From contig NZ_RQZG01000001.1 in the NCBI RefSeq assembly GCF_003859805.1, forward strand, positions 186,001 through 250,000: a stretch of DNA of 64,000 bases. Reading direction: 5' to 3'. Shown piece by piece: positions 1-8,770 of the stretch. The notes below the pieces were generated by a model. The model did no database searches. It had not been told where the DNA came from and saw only the letters and a list, made by a program, of their open reading frames with translations. Numbering within the stretch: the first letter of the stretch is position 1; each line of letters begins with the position of its first letter. A program made the translations under genes and the position numbers. Source of the stretch: Arachnia propionica. Lineage in GTDB: Bacteria > Actinomycetota > Actinomycetes > Propionibacteriales > Propionibacteriaceae.

Positions 1-514
1 CGTCAACACCGGTGAGGCCAAGGTCACACTGCACATGACTGCCGGTGACGTGGAGATCACGATGGACCGGGCCACGGCCCCCTGCACCGTCAACTCCTTC
101 GTCTCCCTGGCTCAGCAGGGCTGGCTGGACGAGACATCCTGTCACCGCCTGGTGGACCACGGCATCTTCGTACTGCAGTGCGGGGACCCGACCGGGACCG
201 GGACCGGGGGGCCCGGGTACAGCATCCCTGATGAGCTCTCGCCGAACGTGACCTCGCTGGAGAAACTGGACGGGGACAAGGTCAACTATCCGCCCGGCAC
301 CGTGGCCGTGGCCAATTCCGGACCGGAGACCGGAGGGTCGCAGTGGTTCATCGTGTGGGATGACTCACCGCTGCCCCCGCACTACACGGTCTTCGGGACG
401 GTGGACGAGGCTGGTCTCGAGGTGGTTCGAGGGATCGCTGCCCAAGGAGTGGACGCGGCCGACCGGATCACCCCGATCGCCGAGGCGAGGATCACCTCGG
501 TCACGCTGGGGTGA
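1..514 (+). CDS. Peptidyl-prolyl cis-trans isomerase (cyclophilin type), 5' end missing
   Basis: The frame is open from the first bases of the window, so the start lies upstream. The visible part is a cyclophilin fold that accelerates proline isomerisation during protein folding. The family signature is clear: CTVNSFVSLA, then FVLQCGDPTGTGTGGPGY, then GGSQWFIVWDD and HYTVFGTV. The FxLQCGDPTGTGTGGPGY loop is typical of bacterial PpiA/PpiB. Whether the missing N-terminus carries a signal peptide or membrane anchor, as in many actinobacterial homologues, cannot be seen. Its stop overlaps the convergent esterase gene by 14 bp. Confidence 0.93.
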   Translation, partial: VNTGEAKVTLHMTAGDVEITMDRATAPCTVNSFVSLAQQGWLDETSCHRLVDHGIFVLQCGDPTGTGTGGPGYSIPDELSPNVTSLEKLDGDKVNYPPGTVAVANSGPETGGSQWFIVWDDSPLPPHYTVFGTVDEAGLEVVRGIAAQGVDAADRITPIAEARITSVTLG

Positions 515-1289
515 GGGTTGAGCCCGAGGTCAGGAATTCACGACACAACGTGATGAAGGCCTCGGGCTCGTCCGCGTGGACCCAGTGCCCTGCCCGCTTC
601 AACCTGACACTGACCACCAATGGGAACAGTTCCTTCATGGGGGCGGTGTGCTCGGGCTGGACATAGGGGGAGCGTCCCCCTGAGACCCACCAGGTCGGCC
701 CCTCGTAGACGGCGTCGGTGGGTGGCCAACCGCCGATCTTCGACAAGGAGTCGCCGAGAAGATCCAGGTTGGCGTCCCAGGCCCAGCCGTCGGCCACCTT
801 GCGGAGATTCTGCAGGAGGAAGCCCCGCACCACCGGATCCGGGATGTCGGGCTTGAGCAGGTCACTGGCGGCGGTCCGGCTCGTGAGTGTCTCCAGGTTG
901 AGGCCCTGCATCGCAGCAACCAGTGGTGCGAAGCTGGCCGGTCCTTCGCTTCGTGCCGGGGAGATGTCGGCCACCAGGAGACGCTCCACGGCCTCCGGGT
1001 AGCTCAGTGCGAGTCGCATCGCGAGCTTGCCGCCCAGCGAATGCCCGATCACGGAGACGGGACCGGTGAAGTTCTCGGCGATCCAGGAGGCGATGTGATA
1101 GGTCTGGCCGTCCAGTGAGAAGTCGATGGTCCAGGAGGAGGAGCCATGGTTGGGCAGGTCGACCAGATGGCAGGTGGCGAGGTCGGACAGGGCTTCGGCG
1201 ATCCGGGTGAAATTCTTGCCACGCCCGAACAGGCCGTGCAGGAACACCACCTGAGCGGGGCCGGAGCCGATCGTCGTGGCATGGATCAT
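501..1289 (-). CDS. Alpha/beta hydrolase (YbfF-like esterase)
   Basis: 262 residues with an alpha/beta-hydrolase fold. The oxyanion segment HGLFG lies near residues 18-22, the nucleophile elbow GHSLGG is at 82-87 (Ser84), and the candidate catalytic His is in AGHWVHADEP near residue 235. The NHGSSSW stretch after strand 4 resembles the YbfF/acyl-CoA esterase group. The ATG at 1289 is preceded by GGAGG at a good distance, so the longer open frame upstream was not used. The substrate cannot be read from the sequence. It is convergent with the cyclophilin gene and lies just downstream of the 91-residue zinc-site gene, with which it overlaps by a few bases. Confidence 0.88.
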   Translation of the reverse strand: MIHATTIGSGPAQVVFLHGLFGRGKNFTRIAEALSDLATCHLVDLPNHGSSSWTIDFSLDGQTYHIASWIAENFTGPVSVIGHSLGGKLAMRLALSYPEAVERLLVADISPARSEGPASFAPLVAAMQGLNLETLTSRTAASDLLKPDIPDPVVRGFLLQNLRKVADGWAWDANLDLLGDSLSKIGGWPPTDAVYEGPTWWVSGGRSPYVQPEHTAPMKELFPLVVSVRLKRAGHWVHADEPEAFITLCREFLTSGSTLTPA

Positions 1290-1561
1290 CGGTGCAACCT
1301 CCAGCAGTGGGTGTGCCAGTGACGACGCTGTTCGAGACCGGAGTCGAAGCCCAGCCCGGGCTGTTCCGGCCAGGCGACGAGGTGAGCCATCCCGACCGGG
1401 ATCGACGACTGACAGCCGGGGCAGGTGTAGGGTTTCTCGGCCCGATCCGCGGGCACGGTGCGGACCAGGAAGGATCCGTCCCGCTTGTGTTCTCGCCGGG
1501 CGTGCCGGGAGGTGTCGAGGGGGCGCGGTCGGCGCAGGTGCTTGGAGGGACGCCGCGCCAT
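1286..1561 (-). CDS. Conserved small zinc-site protein coupled to nucS
   Basis: 91 residues. The basic N-terminus (about 40 residues, rich in Arg) is followed by CPGC (Cys47, Cys50), His60 and a HWHTHCW block (His81, His83, His85, Cys86), which looks like a small metal-binding module. Similar proteins, usually labelled ATP/GTP-binding without evidence, sit beside nucS in other actinobacteria such as Streptomyces. The start codon shares one base with the nucS stop (TGATG), so the two are probably translated from one message. I infer a link to NucS or to nucleic acid, but no function is demonstrated by the sequence. The annotation as a GTP-binding protein is not supported: no P-loop is present. 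Confidence 0.8.
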   Translation of the reverse strand: MARRPSKHLRRPRPLDTSRHARREHKRDGSFLVRTVPADRAEKPYTCPGCQSSIPVGMAHLVAWPEQPGLGFDSGLEQRRHWHTHCWRLHR

Positions 1562-2253
1562 CAGAACAACCGTTCCTCGGCGTTGTCCATGCCACGCAGC
1601 ACGTCGTAGTCGAGCAGCTGGCAGGTGATGCCTCGATCAGCCGCCAGAGTGGCGGCCTGGGGTTTGATCTGCTGGGCGGCGAACACGCCCCGGACCGGTG
1701 CCAGCTGTGGGTCCCGGTTCATCAGCTCCAGGTAACGCGTCAGCTGTTCCACGCCATCGATCTCGCCACGTCGTTTCACCTCCACCGCGACATGGAGTCC
1801 ATCGGGATCCCGCAACAGCAGGTCCACGGGGCCGATCGCGGTGTAGTACTCACGTTTGACGAGGTGCCAACCCTCCCCGAACGTGGTCGGGTGTTCGGCG
1901 AGCAGCGCCTGCAGGTGGGCCTCGACGCCGTCCTTCTGCAGTCCGGGATCGGTACCGAAGGTCTGCTCCTCGTCGAGGTGGATCTCGCCGATGGTGATCC
2001 GCAGGGTGTCACCCTCCTTGGAGCGGACCAGCCAGAGTTGGGTGGCCCCGGCCGCTGCGGCGATCTCATCGGGCTCACTGACCGTCAGTGTGCAGGGGGC
2101 GCTCATCCAGTTCAGTGGTTTGTAGGCGCGGTCATCGGCATGGACGGACACGGAACCGTCGGACTTGACCATGATCAGCCGCTTCGCCATCGGGAGATGG
2201 GCGGTGAGCCGACCTGCATAGTCAACCTGGCACTGGGCAATCATGAGACGCAC
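1561..2253 (-). CDS. nucS: Mismatch-specific endonuclease NucS/EndoMS
   Basis: 230 residues. NucS replaces MutS/MutL mismatch repair in most actinobacteria by cutting both strands at mismatches. The N-terminal DNA-binding domain carries the family block [18 protein letters not shown] (residues 33-50). The C-terminal nuclease has the D-E-K triad in [12 protein letters not shown] (Asp144) and VAVEVKRRG (Glu158, Lys160). The protein ends in ERLF, compatible with the C-terminal sliding-clamp contact reported for this family. The GTG at 2253 is chosen because a TAGGTT -10 box lies 6 nt upstream, implying a leaderless start; an ATG at 2244 is the alternative. It is followed by the coupled 91-residue gene. 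Confidence 0.96.
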   Translation of the reverse strand: MRLMIAQCQVDYAGRLTAHLPMAKRLIMVKSDGSVSVHADDRAYKPLNWMSAPCTLTVSEPDEIAAAAGATQLWLVRSKEGDTLRITIGEIHLDEEQTFGTDPGLQKDGVEAHLQALLAEHPTTFGEGWHLVKREYYTAIGPVDLLLRDPDGLHVAVEVKRRGEIDGVEQLTRYLELMNRDPQLAPVRGVFAAQQIKPQAATLAADRGITCQLLDYDVLRGMDNAEERLF

Positions 2254-2259
2254 AGGCCA

Positions 2260-2265
2260 AACCTA
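2260..2265 (-). promoter_or_regulatory. Leaderless -10 box for nucS
   Basis: TAGGTT on the minus strand ends 6 nt before the GTG start of nucS, and no Shine-Dalgarno is present. Transcription would begin at the start codon. Confidence 0.55.
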
Positions 2266-2267
2266 CC

Positions 2268-3653
2268 TCAGCTCGCGTCGAGGTGGGGCTGCAGCACCTC
2301 CCGGTAGAGCAGAAGGATCGCCGCCGCCGTCGGAATGGCGATGAGTGCTCCGATCACTCCCAGCAGCAGACCGCCGATGACCGCCGAGAGCACCACCAGG
2401 GCACCCGGCACCTTGACGGTGCGTTTCATGACGGTCGGGTAGAGGATGTAGGCGTCCACCTGTTGGTAGATCAGGAAGTAGATGATGGTGATGATGCCGG
2501 TGGAGGAAGAGGTACCGAACCCGACCAGTGCGACGGCGATCATCGCCATCGAGGACCCCACGAGCGGAATGAAGCAGAACATCGCGACGATGAAGGCCAG
2601 GGCGAGGGAGTAGGCGCCGAGGCCCACGAAGTTCATGAAGATGTACGCGCTGACGGAGGCGACCGTCACGATGAGGAACATGCCGGTGATGTAGCCGGAG
2701 ATGCCACGGAAGATCTCGTTGGCCAGGTAGCGGGCCCGATCCCGTCGGGACCCCGGGGCCATCGTGTAGATGACCTCCTTGATCAGTGGCAGGGAGGCCA
2801 GGAAGTAGACGGTCAGCACCAGTGTGATGATGAGGGAGAAGATGAGGTTCGCCAGCAGCACACCGGCTCCCCAGATCCCGCCGAACAGGTTCTGGACGAT
2901 CACGCCCGAGGTGATGTAGGCCTTCGCCTTGTCGATGATCTCGTACTCACGGTCCCAGGCGGCGATCTGCTCGTTGTTGTTGAGCATCTCCAACCAGTAC
3001 GGGGCACGGAGGCTCAACGACTGCACCTGGGTGGTGAGCACCGGGACGATGGCGGTGATTCCCAGGACGAGGAGACCGAGCAGGGCGATGGTGACGACGA
3101 ACACGGCCACGGGGCGGGGGACCCGTCGTCGGGTGAAGAACTCCACGGCCGGGTTGAGCCCGAGCGCCAGGAACAGGGAGAGCACCACCAGCACCAGGAC
3201 GTGCTGAACACGGATCGCGGCCCCGACCAGCGCGATCGCGAACAGCACCCCGAGGGCACCGAGGAAACCGAAGCTGAAGGGGGAGTGGGACAGCAGGCGG
3301 GGTGAGTCGTTGTTGACGATGATGGGCGGCACCGGAGCGATGTGTGGCTCCGGTGTGGGGGTCAGCAATTGGCGGGCACCGCGGCCGGCATCGCCGAGGA
3401 GCCCCCCCAGGTGACCGCGCGCCCTGGAACGCCATGAGGTCGGTTCACCCTCAGGCGCAGGTGCATCCTTTTCGGTCTCACCCCTGCTCGAGAAACGACC
3501 GAACAGGCGGCGACGACGACGTACCGACGCCTCGCCCGGTTGTTCCGGGACAACGATCTCCTGTGACGACTCGAGCGGCGAGGGCTCAGCCTCGAGGGCC
3601 GCTCCGGAGTCCTCCGGCGTGACGGCCGGTTCCTCCTCCGGTGTGGTGGTCAC
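2268..3653 (-). CDS. AI-2E family transporter (membrane)
   Basis: 461 residues. The first roughly 130 residues are hydrophilic, acidic then very basic (SVRRRRRLFGRFSSRG), and probably cytoplasmic. About eight membrane segments follow, in the order expected for the AI-2 exporter-like (PerM/YdiK) superfamily, including the conserved NPAVEFF and GLGAYSLALAFIVAMFCFIPLVG-like stretches. Members export small molecules or ions; the name does not prove autoinducer transport. The start is a GTG that overlaps the stop of the upstream coiled-coil gene by 4 bp (GTGA), so the pair is translationally coupled. Confidence 0.9.
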   Translation of the reverse strand: MTTTPEEEPAVTPEDSGAALEAEPSPLESSQEIVVPEQPGEASVRRRRRLFGRFSSRGETEKDAPAPEGEPTSWRSRARGHLGGLLGDAGRGARQLLTPTPEPHIAPVPPIIVNNDSPRLLSHSPFSFGFLGALGVLFAIALVGAAIRVQHVLVLVVLSLFLALGLNPAVEFFTRRRVPRPVAVFVVTIALLGLLVLGITAIVPVLTTQVQSLSLRAPYWLEMLNNNEQIAAWDREYEIIDKAKAYITSGVIVQNLFGGIWGAGVLLANLIFSLIITLVLTVYFLASLPLIKEVIYTMAPGSRRDRARYLANEIFRGISGYITGMFLIVTVASVSAYIFMNFVGLGAYSLALAFIVAMFCFIPLVGSSMAMIAVALVGFGTSSSTGIITIIYFLIYQQVDAYILYPTVMKRTVKVPGALVVLSAVIGGLLLGVIGALIAIPTAAAILLLYREVLQPHLDAS

Positions 3654-4723
3654 TGGTCCTTCTCGGTGTGACGCAGGTGAGGAACGGTCTCCTCGTCCTC
3701 AGCGGCATCCGCCTCGGCGGCGATCGCCTTGAGGTTCTGCATGGAGGCGATGATGGAGGCCCGACGCGCGGTGAGCGCGGCGATCTCCCGTTCGAGCTGT
3801 TCCTTGCGCCAGGCGACCTGGTCCTCCAGCTCGGCCCTCTTGTCACTCAGCTCCTGACGCATCGTGGCGAGGCTCTCCTCGGATTCCCGGGTGGCGGCGA
3901 CCCGGAGCTGCTCGGCCTCCGAGATGGCCGATTCACGGATGCTCAGGCACTCGAGGCGGGCGGTCTCGAGCTGTTTGACGGCCTCGTCGGCCATCTGGCG
4001 CGCTCGTTCCAGATGGGTGTTGACCGTCTTCTCGGCCGCATCGGCGGCGTCCTGCTGCTTCTTCAACGCCTGGGCGGTGTCGCTCTCGACGGCGAGCCTC
4101 GTGGCGACGGCATCGCGTTCTGCCTCCTGGCGGAGCCGTGCCGCCTGTACCCGAGCTGCCTCGGCCTCGGCCGCGATCTTGGTCTCGGTCTCCTCGATGA
4201 GGGACTTGGCCCGGGCCTCCGCCTCGACACGGATGAGGTGGGCGTCACGTCGAGCTGCCTCCAGGGCGGCCTGTCCTGCCTCGGCCTGCTCCTGCCGTAG
4301 TTTTCGCAGGCTGGAGAGCCCGGTCAGGCGGACGTCGTCCGCCTCCTGCTGGGCCGCTTCACGGGTCTCGGCAGCTGCGCGTCTGGCCTCGGCACGGATC
4401 CGGTCGGCCTCCTCCTCCGCCTGCCGCACGAGTTCGGCCGCCTGGGCCTCCGCGGCCTCGAGGAGGCTGCGGGTGTGTGCCCCGAGCCTTCCGAAGTCCG
4501 TTGTCCCGACCTGATCCTGGATGTGGTCCGTCGCGAGCTTCTGCTCCCGCAGCTGGACCTTCAGCTCCACGATGCGGTTCTCCGTCTCACGGACGTACTG
4601 GTCCACGGCCTGGCGCTCGTAGCCCAGCATCGTCGTGGGGAAACCGCTGGGCGCTGCGGCCGGGCCGTCGAACAGGTTCAGCCCGGTTGACGACTCGTCG
4701 TGATCGGTGCGGGCGTCGGTCAT
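3650..4723 (-). CDS. DivIVA/Wag31-like coiled-coil protein
   Basis: 357 residues. The short N-terminal segment PTTMLGYERQAVDQYV (about residues 29-44) resembles the DivIVA N-terminal motif, in which a ΦxGYxxxxVDxFL-type pattern precedes the coil. Almost all the rest is predicted coiled coil, dominated by Ala, Glu, Arg and Gln, followed by an acidic tail. Such proteins organise polar growth or septation as cytoplasmic scaffolds. It is shorter in its N-terminal domain than Wag31 and may be a paralogue rather than the main growth-pole protein. The ATG at 4723 has AGGAGA upstream. It is coupled to the transporter gene. Confidence 0.75.
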   Translation of the reverse strand: MTDARTDHDESSTGLNLFDGPAAAPSGFPTTMLGYERQAVDQYVRETENRIVELKVQLREQKLATDHIQDQVGTTDFGRLGAHTRSLLEAAEAQAAELVRQAEEEADRIRAEARRAAAETREAAQQEADDVRLTGLSSLRKLRQEQAEAGQAALEAARRDAHLIRVEAEARAKSLIEETETKIAAEAEAARVQAARLRQEAERDAVATRLAVESDTAQALKKQQDAADAAEKTVNTHLERARQMADEAVKQLETARLECLSIRESAISEAEQLRVAATRESEESLATMRQELSDKRAELEDQVAWRKEQLEREIAALTARRASIIASMQNLKAIAAEADAAEDEETVPHLRHTEKDQ

Positions 4724-4771
4724 GTGTGTCTCCTGGCGTCGAACGAACAGCTCCGAGCCTACCCCGTGCGG

Positions 4772-4817
4772 GACCTGATCGACCGGTGGTTCGGCCGAAC
4801 CACCGGTCGATCAGGTC
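4772..4817 (-). terminator. 46-bp perfect palindrome after mce (putative terminator)
   Basis: Two 23-base arms are perfectly complementary with no loop bases between them; the centre is TCGG|CCGA at 4794/4795. It begins 8 bp past the mce stop and ends before the DivIVA-like gene on the same strand. There is no T-run, which is common in high-GC actinobacteria. It probably ends mce transcription and insulates the next operon. Confidence 0.7.
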
Positions 4818-4824
4818 GGGCCGC

Positions 4825-5274
4825 TCAGTGGGAGGCGTCCTTGGCGGGCTCGACGAGCTCCAGCAGCACACCTCCGGCGTCCTTGGGGTGGACGAAGTTG
4901 ATGCGTGAGTTCGCGGTGCCCCGCTTGGGCTCGGGGTAGAGCAGGCGAAGGCCACGTTCGCGCAGGACCTCGCAGACGTGGTCGATGTCGTGCACCCGGT
5001 AGGCCAGCTGCTGCATGCCGGGGCCGCCGTTGCGCCCCAGCCACTTGGCGATGGTGGACTCCTCGTTGAGGGGGGCCAGGAGCTGGATCTTGGCGTTCTC
5101 CTCGCCCTGGGTGCCGGTGCCGATCATGGCCTCGGCCACTCCCTGCTCCTCGTTCACCTCGCGGTGGAGCTCACGCCAGCCGAACTTCTCGGTGTGGAAC
5201 GTGATGGCCTCGTCGAGATCCGGGACTGCCAGGCCAACATGATCGATGCAGATGAACAGGTCTTGATTCTCCAT
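4825..5274 (-). CDS. mce: Methylmalonyl-CoA epimerase
   Basis: 149 residues, vicinal-oxygen-chelate fold. It interconverts (R)- and (S)-methylmalonyl-CoA, linking methylmalonyl-CoA mutase to propionyl-CoA in the propionate pathway. The opening DLFICIDHV, the GWRELHRE block and NRINF/HP region (here SRINFVHP) track the P. shermanii enzyme nearly residue for residue. Metal-site residues His12, Gln64 and Glu139 are present. The fourth ligand, His91 in the P. shermanii enzyme within GLHHMA, is Gln89 here (GMQQLA). The ATG at 5274 is preferred over the one at 5283 because GGAAGA lies about 10 nt upstream and the protein then matches the family N-terminus. A perfect palindrome follows the gene. Confidence 0.93.
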   Translation of the reverse strand: MENQDLFICIDHVGLAVPDLDEAITFHTEKFGWRELHREVNEEQGVAEAMIGTGTQGEENAKIQLLAPLNEESTIAKWLGRNGGPGMQQLAYRVHDIDHVCEVLRERGLRLLYPEPKRGTANSRINFVHPKDAGGVLLELVEPAKDASH

Positions 5275-5424
5275 GGGGACCATTCTTCCATCCCGGTTCC
5301 TCGTCGACCCAGCTGGGTCCCGCGAGGAACCGGGCGGCGCGTCGGCCTGCGATCCTTGGAGGTATCCGGCACACTGGTGGGTGTTGGTTGCAGCCCTCTT
5401 CCCACCCTGAGACCTGGAGGCATC

Positions 5425-5583
5425 ATGGTTGGCTGGATCAAGAAGGTCCTTGTCGTGCTTGGCGTTTCCTTCGTGGTCTTCTACCTCTTCACCCGCCCGG
5501 AGGACGCCGCGAACGCGGTGAAGGCCTTCTTCGGCGGATTCGAGGCCATCGCGAGGTTCTTCAACCAGTTGGCGGACCGGTAG
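5425..5583 (+). CDS. Small membrane protein, function unknown
   Basis: 52 residues. A single hydrophobic helix covers about residues 5-23 (KKVLVVLGVSFVVFYLF), followed by an amphipathic helical tail. CTGGAGG lies 4 nt before the ATG. It is 6 bp upstream of the PH-domain gene on the same strand and likely cotranscribed with it. I do not recognise a named family; a small partner of the PH-domain membrane protein is a guess from position only. Confidence 0.7.
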   Translation: MVGWIKKVLVVLGVSFVVFYLFTRPEDAANAVKAFFGGFEAIARFFNQLADR

Positions 5584-5589
5584 TCCGTC

Positions 5590-6138
5590 ATGGCAGGCCT
5601 GATCGGGGCGATGCTCGACCCCGACATCTGTCAGCACCTGTTGAGGGAAGAGGGCGAGCAGGTCATCGACAACGTCCAGAAGCACTGGATCGTGGTGGTG
5701 CCGTGGGCGTTGCTCATGGCCACCAGCATCCCGTTGTTCATCCTCATGACCTACATGGGTGGCCTGTTCTGGATACCGATGACGATGGGGCTCACGGTCC
5801 TCGTGATCGGCATGTGGAAGGCCCACATCTACCACATGGACCGGTTCGTCATCACCAACATGCGCGTGTTCCGTATCCATGGGGTGTTCAACACCCACCT
5901 GGCGACGATGCCGATGACCCGGATCCTCGACATCTCGATGGAGCAGCCGTTCTGGGGCAAGGTCCTCGACTACGGGCACCTGGTGTTCGAATCGGCCGCC
6001 CAGGCCCAGGGGCTTCGCGAGATCCGCTACATCGCCGCACCCGGCAAGCGTGATCTGAAGATCCAGGAGGTCATCCAGCGTTCGGGTCTGCGCAAGAAGA
6101 TGGAGATGCGGGAATCCGATGCGGCCACAGGAGTCTGA
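5590..6138 (+). CDS. Bacterial PH-domain membrane protein
   Basis: 182 residues. Two hydrophobic segments between about residues 33 and 78 are followed by a segment of the YdbS/bPH2 type: YHMDRFVITNMRVFRIHG, then a TMPMTRILDISMEQPFWGKVLDYGHLVFES pattern. This pattern, an I-T-N-x-R-hydrophobic strand followed by a D-I-x-x-x-Q-P-F/S hairpin, is characteristic of these proteins. They are membrane associated and their biochemical role is poorly known. The start is 6 bp after the small membrane gene. The charged C-terminal tail is cytoplasmic by prediction. Confidence 0.85.
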   Translation: MAGLIGAMLDPDICQHLLREEGEQVIDNVQKHWIVVVPWALLMATSIPLFILMTYMGGLFWIPMTMGLTVLVIGMWKAHIYHMDRFVITNMRVFRIHGVFNTHLATMPMTRILDISMEQPFWGKVLDYGHLVFESAAQAQGLREIRYIAAPGKRDLKIQEVIQRSGLRKKMEMRESDAATGV

Positions 6139-6162
6139 CCCCGGTGGCCGCCGTGCCTCGGA

Positions 6163-7794
6163 TCAGGCGAGCAGCGCGGTGTCGACCACGACCTTGGCCT
6201 CCGCCTGGAGCTGCGCCAGATGCTCGGCATCGCGCAGTGACTCGGCATAGATCTTGTACTTGTCCTCCGTGCCGGACGGTCGTGCCGCGAACCAGCCTGA
6301 TTCCGTGGCGACCTTGATCCCACCGATCGCTGCCCCGTTCCCGGGCGCCGCGGTGAGGATCGTGGTGATCGGTTGTCCCGCCAGTTCTGTCGCCGTGACG
6401 TCCGCGGGGGAGAGGGCGGCCAGCCGGGCCTTCTGCTCCCGGTCGGCGTCGGCATCGACCCTGGCGTAGTGGGAGGTCCCGAACTCGGCCTCCAGGTCGG
6501 TGTAGAGCTCACTGGGTGAGCGACCCGTGACGGCCTTGATCTCACTGGCAAGCAGCGCCAGCAGGATGCCGTCCTTGTCCGTGGTCCAGGTGTGACCGTC
6601 ACGGTCCAGGAAGGAGGCACCGGCGGACTCCTCGCCACCGAAGCCGAGCGAGCCGTCGGTCAGCCCCGGGACGAACCACTTGAAGCCGACGGGGACCTCG
6701 ACCAGACGCCGTCCCACCTTGGCCGCCACCTTGTCGATGATGGAACTGGAGACCAAGGTCTTGCCGACCCCGGCATCAGCTGACCAGCCGGGACGATGCG
6801 TGAACAGGTAGTTGATCGCCACCGCGAGGAATGCATTGGGGTTCATCAGTCCGGCATCCGGGGTGACGATGCCGTGTCGGTCGGAGTCGGCGTCGTTGCC
6901 GGTGGCGATGTCGAAGCGGTCCCGATTGGTGATCAGGGAGGCCATCGCATCGGGGGAGGAGCAGTCCATGCGGATCTTGCCGTCCGTGTCGAGCGTCATG
7001 AAGCGCCAGGTCGGATCGACCAACGGATTGACCACACTGAGGTCCAGCCCTGTGTGCTCGGCCAGGTACTGCCAGTACTGGATGGAGGCCCCACCCATGG
7101 GATCAGCCCCGATCCGCACCCCGGCCGAGATGATCGCGTCGAGATCGATCACCGTGGCCAGTTCGGTGCAGTACGGGGTTCGGTAGTCGTACCGGGTCAC
7201 CCGCGGCGAGGCCTTCTCGTAGGACATCCGACGGATCTGACCTGGTGAGGCCATCAACTCGTTCGCCCGTGCCGCGATCCAGCTGGTGGCATCGGTGTCC
7301 GCCGGGCCACCGGTTGGCGGGTTGTACTTGAAACCGCCGTCGCGTGGTGGATTGTGGGAAGGGGTCACGACGATCCCGTCGGCCACCTGGTCCGGGTGCT
7401 CCCGGTTGTGGCGGATGATCGCCCGGGAGACCGCCGGGGTGGGGGTGTACTCGTCCTTCCGCTCGGCGAAGGTCGCCACGTCGTTGGCGACCAGGACCTC
7501 GATGGCGGTGGTCCAGGCCGGCAGGGACAGGGCATGGGGGTCCTTGCCGATGAACAGGGGGCCGGTGAACCCCTGGCCCCGTCGGTACTCGACGATGGCC
7601 TGGGTGGTCGTCGCGATGTGGCGGTCGTTGAAGGCCGCGTCAAGGCTCGATCCTCGGTGACCGGAGGTCCCGAAGACCACTCGTTGATCCGGGTCGTCCG
7701 GGTCGGGTACCAGGTCGTGGTAGGCCGCCAGCAGGGCATCGACGTCGATCAGATCGGATTCCTGGGCCACCTGGCCCGCGCGCTCGTGTGCCAT
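6163..7794 (-). CDS. pgm: Phosphoglucomutase (alpha-D-glucose phosphate-specific)
   Basis: 543 residues, full length for the E. coli Pgm type. It converts glucose-1-phosphate and glucose-6-phosphate, connecting glycolysis with glycogen, trehalose and sugar-nucleotide synthesis. Diagnostic blocks are TSGHRGSS (43-50), [11 protein letters not shown] with the phosphorylated Ser146, the magnesium loop DADSDRHG, and the sugar loop [10 protein letters not shown]. The phosphate-binding loop near the C-terminus reads [10 protein letters not shown]. The ATG at 7794 has AAGGA about 8 nt upstream; the open frame extends further but without similarity. It is divergent from the thioredoxin-TPR gene. Confidence 0.96.
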   Translation of the reverse strand: MAHERAGQVAQESDLIDVDALLAAYHDLVPDPDDPDQRVVFGTSGHRGSSLDAAFNDRHIATTTQAIVEYRRGQGFTGPLFIGKDPHALSLPAWTTAIEVLVANDVATFAERKDEYTPTPAVSRAIIRHNREHPDQVADGIVVTPSHNPPRDGGFKYNPPTGGPADTDATSWIAARANELMASPGQIRRMSYEKASPRVTRYDYRTPYCTELATVIDLDAIISAGVRIGADPMGGASIQYWQYLAEHTGLDLSVVNPLVDPTWRFMTLDTDGKIRMDCSSPDAMASLITNRDRFDIATGNDADSDRHGIVTPDAGLMNPNAFLAVAINYLFTHRPGWSADAGVGKTLVSSSIIDKVAAKVGRRLVEVPVGFKWFVPGLTDGSLGFGGEESAGASFLDRDGHTWTTDKDGILLALLASEIKAVTGRSPSELYTDLEAEFGTSHYARVDADADREQKARLAALSPADVTATELAGQPITTILTAAPGNGAAIGGIKVATESGWFAARPSGTEDKYKIYAESLRDAEHLAQLQAEAKVVVDTALLA

Positions 7795-7852
7795 GCCCCC
7801 ATCCTTGCACTTCCAGTTGTCCGATTTGGCCCGGGCCGACAAGATTGTGGGC

Positions 7853-8761
7853 ATGAGTGACCCGAACTTCTCGCGGCCCGGTGCCGTCGACCTGTCCACG
7901 CTCGCCTCGAAGACCACGGCCGCAACCACTGCGGTCAAGGGTGGCAGCTACGTCACCGATGTCACCGAGGCAGGGTTCCAACAGCTGCTCGGACTGTCCA
8001 TGCAGTACCCGGTGATCGTGGAGTTCCACTCGGCCAAGGACATGACCGGTCAGGCCGTCGGCCAGGCCCTGACCGACGTGGTGAACGCGGCCGATGGCCG
8101 TTTCATGCTGGCCAGGGTCGACATCGATGCGGAGCCCCGACTGGCACAGGCCCTGGGCATCGCTGCGGTGCCGACGGTGGTCGCTCTCATCGGGGGCCAG
8201 CTGGCCCCGCTCTTCCAGGGCACCCGGGAACGCTCCGAGATCGCGGCGATGCTCGATCAGGTGGCTCAGGTGGCGGTGGCCAACGGCATCACGGGACGCG
8301 CCCAGCCCATCGGGTCCGCCACCACGGACCAGGGTCAGGAACCCCAGGCCGATCCCCGTTTCGACAAGGCCGATGCCGCACTCGCCGCCGGGGACTACGC
8401 CCAGGCCGTCGCGGAGTTCGATGCGCTGCTGGCAGCCACCCCGGGAGATCCCGAGGTGATCGCGGGACGCGCCCAGGCGGCGCTGCTGGCCCGCTCCGTC
8501 GGCGTCGACGGGGCTGCGGTGGTGCGTGCAGCGGCAGAGCGGCCGGATGATCTGGCCGCCCAACTGGACGCCGCCGACCTGGAGATCATCCAGGGGGCGA
8601 ACGAGGCGGCCTTCGACCGACTGCTCGGGCTCGCCGCCGAGGTCGCCCCAGAGGAGAAGGAGACCATCCGGCTGCGTCTGCTGGAGCTGTTCGAGATCGT
8701 GGGGCGTACCGCGCCTGAGGTGCTGAAGGCACGTCGACGGCTGTCCACCGTGCTGTTCTGA
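7853..8761 (+). CDS. Thioredoxin-fold plus TPR protein (CnoX-like), no CXXC
   Basis: 302 residues. Residues about 30-140 form a thioredoxin fold ([34 protein letters not shown]), and residues about 170-300 are helical repeats of the TPR/CnoX C-terminal type ([24 protein letters not shown]). The active-site WCGPC is replaced by SAKDMTGQ at about 60-67, so it cannot act as a disulfide reductase. CnoX-type proteins act as holdases and redox-linked co-chaperones. It is the usual actinobacterial form, annotated as co-chaperone YbbN. It is divergent from pgm and convergent with uppS. Confidence 0.87.
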   Translation: MSDPNFSRPGAVDLSTLASKTTAATTAVKGGSYVTDVTEAGFQQLLGLSMQYPVIVEFHSAKDMTGQAVGQALTDVVNAADGRFMLARVDIDAEPRLAQALGIAAVPTVVALIGGQLAPLFQGTRERSEIAAMLDQVAQVAVANGITGRAQPIGSATTDQGQEPQADPRFDKADAALAAGDYAQAVAEFDALLAATPGDPEVIAGRAQAALLARSVGVDGAAVVRAAAERPDDLAAQLDAADLEIIQGANEAAFDRLLGLAAEVAPEEKETIRLRLLELFEIVGRTAPEVLKARRRLSTVLF

Positions 8762-8770
8762 GCCCGAGGC

